Both the position numbers and the translations under genes were made by a program. The notes below the pieces were generated by a model, which searched no databases, was not told where the DNA came from, and saw only the letters and a program-made list of their open reading frames with translations. From Azolla caroliniana (taxonomy: Eukaryota > Polypodiophyta), in the NCBI GenBank assembly GCA_043228905.1, contig JBHGNT010000007.1, positions 9,238,001 to 9,302,000 of the forward strand: DNA of 64,000 nucleotides, read 5' to 3'. Each line of letters starts with the position of its first letter. Position 1 is the stretch's first letter. Positions 58,212 through 64,000 of this stretch are shown piece by piece.

Positions 58212-61155
58212 TCACTCCGGCATGGGATGTCTTGTTAGCCCGATCCACTTTCGGCACACGTCCAGCTTGTCGGTTGTCAACACCTTGGTTAGCATATCTG
58301 ACCCGTTCTCCTCCATGTGGATCTTCGTCAGCACGAACTCTTGATCTTCTACTCTCTCCCAGATCCAGTAGTACTGCCGCTGGATGTGCTTTGTCTTGGA
58401 GTGGTACGCCATGTTCTTTTCAAGGTGGATGACACTTTGACTATCGCAGTGGAGCCGATATTCCTCATGTTGGATCCCTAGCTCTCCGATGAAGTCCTTC
58501 ATCCAGATTACCTCCTTGCTGGCTTCCACAATTGCCATGTACTCCGCCTCTATGGTTGACAACACGACTGTCTTTTGTAGCCTCAATTGCCACGAAATAA
58601 CTCCCCCTGCATAAGTCATGACATATCCGGATGTAGACTGGATGGTATCCGCATCAACCGACATATTCGAATTGGTGAAGCCTTCCAAGAGGGGTTTACC
58701 GGAGCCGAATCGGAGGCACATACTTGAGGTGCCTTTCAAGTACCAGAGTACCCACTTTACCGCGTTCCAGTGCTCTATTTTTGGATTTCTCATGAACCAG
58801 CTCACCACTCCGATTGAATATCCGATATCCGGACGGGTACATACCATCGCGTGCATCAAGTTTCCGATGACAGAAGCATATGGTATCTTCATCATATCCG
58901 TCTTCTCCGCCTTTATCCTCGGGCTTTGTTTTCTAGATAGCTTGTAGTTTGCCGGGAGTGTTGATTCAACTGGTTTTGCCTCCGACGTGTTGAACCGTTG
59001 AAGCACCTTTGTCACATACTTCTCTTGTGACAACCACAACAGCTTCTTCGACCGGTCCCGGATGATGTGCATTCTCAATATCTGTCTTGCCGGACCAAGT
59101 CTTTCATTGAGAAGGTCCGGTTTAGAGCCTTCTTCAGTATCCGAATCTTGCCTTGGTCTCGTCCGACGATCAACATATCATCCACATATAGGAGCAGTAT
59201 CAGGAAATCTCCTCCGTCAAATTTCTTCGCAAACACGCAGTGATCGGCCTGCGTCTTGTGGTACCCTTGGTCGGTCATGAAGGAATCGAACTTCCGGTAC
59301 CATTGCCGGGGAGCTTGCTTCAATCCGTACAAGCTCTTCTTCAGCCAGCACACCAAGTGCTCCTTCCCTTTCTTCTCAACTTCTTCCGGTTGATGCATGT
59401 AGATCACTTTTTCGAGGTTGCCATGTAGGAATGCCATCTTGACGTCTAGTTGCTCTACCTCGAGGTTCATGCTTTCCACTATGCTCAATACCGTCCGGAT
59501 GGATGTCATCTTTACTACCGGGGCGAAAATCTCATCGAAGTCTACTCCCTTCTTCTATTGGAAACCCTTCACTATAATTCAGGCTTTGTATCTCGGCGGG
59601 TTTCTGGCATCTCCCAATTTCAGCTTGTACACCCACTTGTTCCGGAGTGCTCTCTTCCCTTTCGGCAACTCCAGTGGTTCATATGTGTGGTTCTCATGCA
59701 GGGAATCCATCTCATCTTGCATGGCACTCAACCACTTGCGGTTGTGGGTGTCTCTCTTTAATTCTTCGAAGCTTTCCGGCTCCCCCTCATCGGTTAGCAA
59801 CACATGCTCTACATCCGGAAATCTCCGGGGGGCTCTTATCTCTCGAAGAGGATATCTCAGTCCTTGGTTTCTGACTACCGGTTCCTCCATTTGTTCCTCA
59901 TCCTCATCCGATTCGGGATCTTGTTTGGTTTCGGTGTTTTCTTCTTCTTCTTCTTCTTCGGTCGGTTCGGTTTCTTGTCCGTATCCGGCCGGTTCATCGA
60001 GTGTCCTCCGGTTGCCGGCCAACATCCGGTTCTCAATCGGGTAGGTCCTTGTGTCCTCAAACCAGATTTCATTGGATGATCTGGAGTTCATCATCATCTT
60101 CTCCGACTCCCAGTCAACAATGGTCTTGTCTTCCATGAAGACTATGTCACGACTCCGGAACACCTTCTTGTCGACCAGATCCCACACCCAGTAACCGAAC
60201 TCATCATCGTCGTATCCAAGGAATATGCATGGCCTCGACTTTGGATCCAGCTTTGCTCTCTTGTCCTTTGCAACATGCACATATGCGAGACACCCGAACA
60301 CCTTCAGATGCCGGTAAGATACATCTTTACTGGTCCATACTTTCTGAGGTGAGTCTCCTTCCAAGGGCGTTGAGGGTGATCTGTTTATCACATAGGTTGC
60401 CGTTGTTAGCGCCTCAACCGAAAACATCTTGGGTTACTTGGCATGTGCAAGCATGCTCCAGACTCTCTCCATTATGGTCCGGTTCATCCTTTTGGGCAGC
60501 CCGTTTAGTTCCGGCGTCTTCGGAACGGTAAACTCGAGCCAGATTCCCTTCGACAAGCAGTACTCCTCGAACTGCCCCGGTATTCTCCTTCGTTATCTGC
60601 TCGAACCGCCTTCAACTTCCGGCCGGTTTCTCTTTCCACTCTCACGTGGAGCTCCTTGAAGATGGATAACACTTGATCCTTCGTCTTCAATGGTGAGACC
60701 CACAACTTCCGGTTGTGGTCATCTATGAACATCACGAATAAATGCGATGTGGCATGTGACTTCGTGTCCACTTGACACATATCGGTATGCACCAGCTCCA
60801 ATGGTGCATTCCGTCTCATCAGTGGCCTTGACCGGAAGGAGGTTCGGTTTTGCTTGCCGATTAAGCAATTGGTGCACTTCTTAAGGTGCAGGTCTTTCAC
60901 CTCCGGAATGAGGTTGTCTTCGGCAAGTCTTCTCATCCCCTTCTGGCTCATATGACACAGTCTCCTGTGCCACAACTCACTGGCAGTGTCGGATGCTACG
61001 TTCACTTCTTCCCGGCATATCCGAGCATGCATCAGATATAACGTGTTGATCTTCCAGGCTCGAGCCACGATCAAGCTTCCCTTGCTGAACTTCATGACTC
61101 CGTTCCAGATGCTACCCGTGTAGCCTTCATCATCTAGCCGACCGGCTGATATCAA
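58212..61155 (-). pseudogene. copia-E integrase, RT and RNase H
   Basis: GAG-pre-integrase LWHRRLCHMSQKG (about 60980), integrase LVHTDMCQVDTKS and FIDDHNRKLWV, and the integrase C-terminal LKVFGCLAYVHVAKDKRAK. RT has EQLDVKMAFLHGNLEK and LLYVDDMLIVG (about 59180), and RNase H has STIEAEYMAIVEASKE and TKHIQRQYYWI. Breaks: TGA 61180-61182 (just upstream), a frameshift near 60570, a TAA near 60431, TGA 59579-59581, TAG 59555-59557 and a frameshift near 59095. It ends close to the polypurine tract and has no copia-A-type extension. Confidence 0.85.
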
Positions 61156-61235
61156 GTTCAGTCGAAACTTCGGAACGTGTCAGACATCCTTCCACAACAA
61201 CTTGCACCCAGTTGATGTCGTTAACAACACATCTC

Positions 61236-62042
61236 CTATGCCGAAAATTCGGCATGTACCTTCATTCCCCATCCGGACACAACCATGATCTCTGGCTGTG
61301 TAGGATGAGAAGCATCTCCGGTCTGGTGTAAGATGGAACTACGGAAATGCCGACAGTTCTTTTGGAAGTGCCCCGGTTTCTCACAGTAGAAGCAAGTAGG
61401 CGTCCTCTTTGACTTCGACCTCGTCCTCGATTTATCCCGGTTTTGGGGACTCCCATACCGGCCTCTTCCCCGATTTTGGTCATCTTCCGTGACCAAGGCC
61501 TTCGGATTGGTTCCGGACACCCGGTCCTTCCGGCGAGCTTCTTCGTCTAGCAACATTGATTTGAATCTTGCTAGGGACAACTGTTTTCCTTCCGGCCTGG
61601 CGTTGCCCAATGTGACAACTAGCGTCTCCCAACTATCCGGGAGGGAACCAAGCAGGAGTAATGTGAGTACCTCATCACTGAGAGGCACTTCCAATGAAGT
61701 GGCTTGGTGTATTAGCTCCTGGAAGGCATTCATGTGTGCCGCCATATTGGAGCCGTCTTGGTACCGGAGCCTCACTAACTTCCGGAATACCAAAACCCGA
61801 TTAACGACATTTTTGTTCTAGAACATGATGCCGATCTTCTCCCAGAGTTCATGTTCCTTACTCTCTGCATTGAAGTTGTTGTACATGCTTATGTCGATGA
61901 AGCACCGGAAGTATGACGTCGTCTTCATGTGCATCACCTCCCACAATGTGGCGTCGATCTTATCCGGTCTCTTGTCCCCGATCTGAACCGGCAACCAAAG
62001 AGCTTTAACCACCAACATATCCCTCATCTTCGACTTCCACAC
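61236..62042 (-). pseudogene. copia-E gag
   Basis: Gag with KMRDMLVVKALWLPVQ near the start and LRYQDGSNMAAHMNAFQELI in the middle. The block LLLLGSLPDSWETLVVTLGN follows, and then the CCHC knuckle CFYCEKPGHFQKNC (about 61390-61350). An in-frame TAG (61818-61820) splits it. After CRHFR the sequence jumps to the FHLTPDRRCFSSYT part of the protease, so the protease catalytic D-S-G region has been deleted. Confidence 0.82.
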
Positions 62043-62107
62043 TTAGTAGTTGAAGCCGGTGAGCTTGAACATGCTGCCAAACGATTCTTCCATTTCTTTT
62101 GTTGTTC

Positions 62108-62119
62108 GCTCTGATACCA
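62108..62119 (-). other. Primer-binding site of copia-E
   Basis: Minus strand TGGTATCAGAGC, three bases from the 5' LTR (62123), identical to the copia-B site and matching initiator methionine tRNA. Confidence 0.85.
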
Positions 62120-62122
62120 GAT

Positions 62123-62581
62123 TGTGAAGAAAATAGCGCTCAGCCACAACCAAGTCTTAGATTCACTTCTTCAAGAATCAAACATAGAAATGGGAATAGA
62201 GATGAATACTTGTACACCAAAAGAAAGTACACAGGATGTTTACCTCGAAAACCCTAATAGGAAAAAACCACGGGAGCCCATCGACTCCAAGCTATCGCTA
62301 TATGAGAAAGGTACAATCAGAGAATCGGAGGCAATGACCTCGAGCTCTGTTTCTTCGCCAAGCGACAGTTACAACAGAGTATCACTTTGTATCTCTCTTT
62401 GTCTCACTCTCTCTCTATACAACAATTATACACATACAACAACATGACAACACTCACTGTCCACGCTCACTATAAAGTGATTGCCCTAAGTCATATTTAT
62501 ACTTATATGAATTTAGGGTTATTTACAAATATAGCCTCAATAGGCTTACTCAACACATTTACAAATGTGTGTTCTCTTCTG
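62123..62581 (-). repeat. 5' LTR of copia-E, truncated
   Basis: Matches the split 3' LTR over its R/U5 and most of U3, then stops at TTCTCTTCTGG (62581). The CCGG-rich distal U3 seen at 58087-58201 is missing. Confidence 0.85.
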
Positions 62582-63034
62582 GTGTCGTGAAGATTTTCGG
62601 CAATGGTGTGAAAATCGCATAAAACATACAAAATCGAGTATGAATCATATAAAACAATAATAGTGAAAATACTATTTTAAATAAATTTAATATCTTAGTA
62701 CAAAAAGATGGAGGTCTTCAAAGAGCTTTCAAATGCACTTTACTGCATAAGAAACAAACATCTAAGTCTCAAGTTATGTGGGTAGGCAGTTTGTAAAGGA
62801 AAAGAGAAAGATAAAACTGTGAGATATCCCACATAGCTAGGACAAATAAGGATCTCACCATATATAAGGCAGAGCAAAACCTATTATCTTTGTGTTTATA
62901 TGTGGAGCATTGGATGAGTGGGTGTAGCGAAACCGGCAAGCGACTCGGGATGCGGACCGAACTGGCTCGGGATGCGAACCGGGTTGGACCAAACGAATGC
63001 AAATCGGACGGATCGGTCAGGTCAGTTGATCGCG
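62582..63034 (+). mobile_element. LTR-like sequence (LTR-G2)
   Basis: TGTCGTGAAGATTTTCGGC... with TATA (CATATATAAGG, about 62857) and an end at GCGGTGCA (63034), followed by TGGTATC, a partial primer-site-like heptamer. The start resembles LTR-G1. This is a weak call without a complete partner LTR. Confidence 0.35.
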
Positions 63035-63187
63035 GTGCATGGTATCTTAAAGATATTTGGTCCAAAAGCCTAATAGTATTTTGTGCATAAAACAAAAACA
63101 TGTAAGCAAGACTCTAACTTTGCACCTCCAAGATAGGAAGCAATAGGCTTACCATTAAGCCAAATCATTTCTGTAAACGTAAGTGTT

Positions 63188-63211
63188 TGCAGAAGCGTAA
63201 AACAGAGAACA

Positions 63212-63250
<39 letters not shown>

Positions 63251-63578
63251 AGAACACAATTTCAAAATTATATCAAGACTCTGTACACACACTGTGCTAA
63301 GTAGCACTATTTATACAAGTCCTCTTGGGACTGACAGAAGTACCATGTACTTCAATGCTCACACGAGCATCTGACACTTACTACGAGACTATAACTACCT
63401 AGTAGTCTATCCTATACTAGGCTTCCGATTGGACTTCCGGTTACAGATTGCACCCGGCCTCCACTGCTTGCCGGTTCGGTTGCTCACCGTCATACCGATC
63501 TGTTTCGCCCGATCCGTCTCGCTTACCGGCTCCGGCTTATTCAGCCGATCCGGCTCCGGTTGAGCTTGCCGCTCAACA
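63188..63578 (-). repeat. 3' LTR of a second copia-A-family element
   Basis: 391 bp. On the minus strand it reads TGTTGAGCGGCAAGCTCAAC...CGCTTCTGCA, with paired dyads and TATAAATA (about 63308-63354) and a long CT tract (63217-63249 as GA on plus). Next to it on the element strand is the polypurine tract TTGAGGGGGAG. Confidence 0.88.
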
Positions 63579-64000
63579 CTCCCCCTCAAGCTCAACCTGA
63601 GGTGGGGTCGTAGTGTCGACCTCTGTGGCAGTCGGTTCTTCCAACCGACTTCTCCTGGCGTCACTCCGCCTTGCTCGCGCTCCTCGTCCGGTCCGGTCTT
63701 GTTTGCCGCGACCCCTTTGGTTCTGCGTGCCTCGACCCTCTCGGTCGGCATGTCTGCTCAATAGGCCCATCTCAGCACTCACGTTGTTGTGACTCCGGCG
63801 CTTGCCGATCCGTCGGTTCTCCCACGATGGCATCGACTTTCGCTGTGTCCGTGTCCCCATGGCCTTCAGTCGATCCGACTTATCCGGATCCATCTGTTGA
63901 TCCGAGTCAGTTGTCTCCGACTCGTTCCAGCTCTTGTCCGAATCAGTACACTCCGATTCGACTTCCGGCTTCAGGTCTCTCACCACATCGGACCACTTTC
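63573..64000 (-). CDS. C-terminal extension of a copia-A-family polyprotein (partial)
   Basis: An open frame running off the window edge, homologous to 32600-32980. It shares WSDVVRDL (WSDVVKGL in copia-A), TDSDKSWNESET, IGKRRSHNN, GLLSRHADR and the final VELEGEC, with TGA six bases inside the LTR. The protein is conserved although many bases differ, which suggests the tail has been under selection as coding sequence. It is rich in R, K, D, E, S and T. The rest of the element lies beyond 64000. Confidence 0.75.
   Translation of the reverse strand, partial: KWSDVVRDLKPEVESECTDSDKSWNESETTDSDQQMDPDKSDRLKAMGTRTQRKSMPSWENRRIGKRRSHNNVSAEMGLLSRHADREGRGTQNQRGRGKQDRTGRGARARRSDARRSRLEEPTATEVDTTTPPQVELEGEC

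Larger units (their letters stand above)
56318..62581 (-). mobile_element. copia-E: degraded Ty1/copia element
   Basis: A minus-strand element with 3' LTR 56318-58201 (interrupted by a non-LTR element), polypurine tract (58202-58215), pol, gag, primer-binding site (62108-62119) and 5' LTR from 62123. The 5' LTR stops at 62581, lacking about 115 bp present in the 3' LTR (58087-58201). The coding region is full of stops and frameshifts and lacks the protease core. Confidence 0.85.

Noticed and set aside
63036-63048. Primer-binding site at TGGTATCTTAAAG
   Set aside because: Only the first seven bases match the initiator tRNA site; too short to support alone.

Overview
The window is nuclear DNA from a land plant. 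It has GT-AG introns, a class II homeodomain-leucine zipper (HD-Zip II) gene, a plant-type PLS pentatricopeptide repeat (PPR) gene, and plant-type Ty1/copia, chromodomain-bearing Ty3/gypsy, LINE, hAT and Mutator-like elements. Very low gene density, an intron-less PPR gene and deep transposon nesting would suit a large-genome non-seed vascular plant such as a fern. That last step is inference from general resemblance only.

Only two ordinary host genes are supported: an intron-less PPR gene (12002-13975, +; possible one-base frameshift near its 3' end) and a three-exon HD-Zip II transcription factor (48702-46061, -). Nearly everything else recognisable is mobile DNA.

Layout. 13-2470: compact Mutator-like element with long terminal inverted repeats (TIRs) and one open transposase frame. 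2480-3300: ATGT-rich repeats. 4113-11529: ruined elements. A copia remnant (copia-C) holds a solo LTR in its gag and abuts a gypsy fragment (gypsy-B); gypsy-B contains a hAT element with an 8-bp target duplication; the hAT contains a solo LTR with a 5-bp duplication. A third gypsy fragment (gypsy-F) follows at 10860-11529. 16390-36421: about 20 kb of elements inserted one into another. A 5'-truncated LINE is split by copia-A; copia-A holds a related LTR; gypsy-D lies beyond that LTR; and an intact young copia-B sits in gypsy-D. 36422-46060: AT-rich DNA with local duplications and no gene I can recognise. 46061-48702: the HD-Zip II gene, with a large TATG microsatellite against its core promoter. 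49000-55790: AT-rich, no recognised gene. 55793-63034: another copia (copia-E), with a non-LTR fragment inside one LTR and LTR-like sequence on both sides. 63188-64000: the 3' end of a second copia-A-family element that runs off the window.

The least ordinary observations are these. The copia-A family carries a roughly 200-residue charged C-terminal extension after RNase H, lying between two polypurine tracts and present in two copies. Paired dyad symmetries with conserved stems and variable loops lie just upstream of the TATA box in five LTRs of that family. Most premature stops in old elements fit single C-to-T changes. The Mutator-like transposase frame begins and ends inside TIR-type sequence and has no upstream ATG. 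I found no CRISPR array, rRNA or tRNA gene, and no operon-like system. All boundaries were read by eye.
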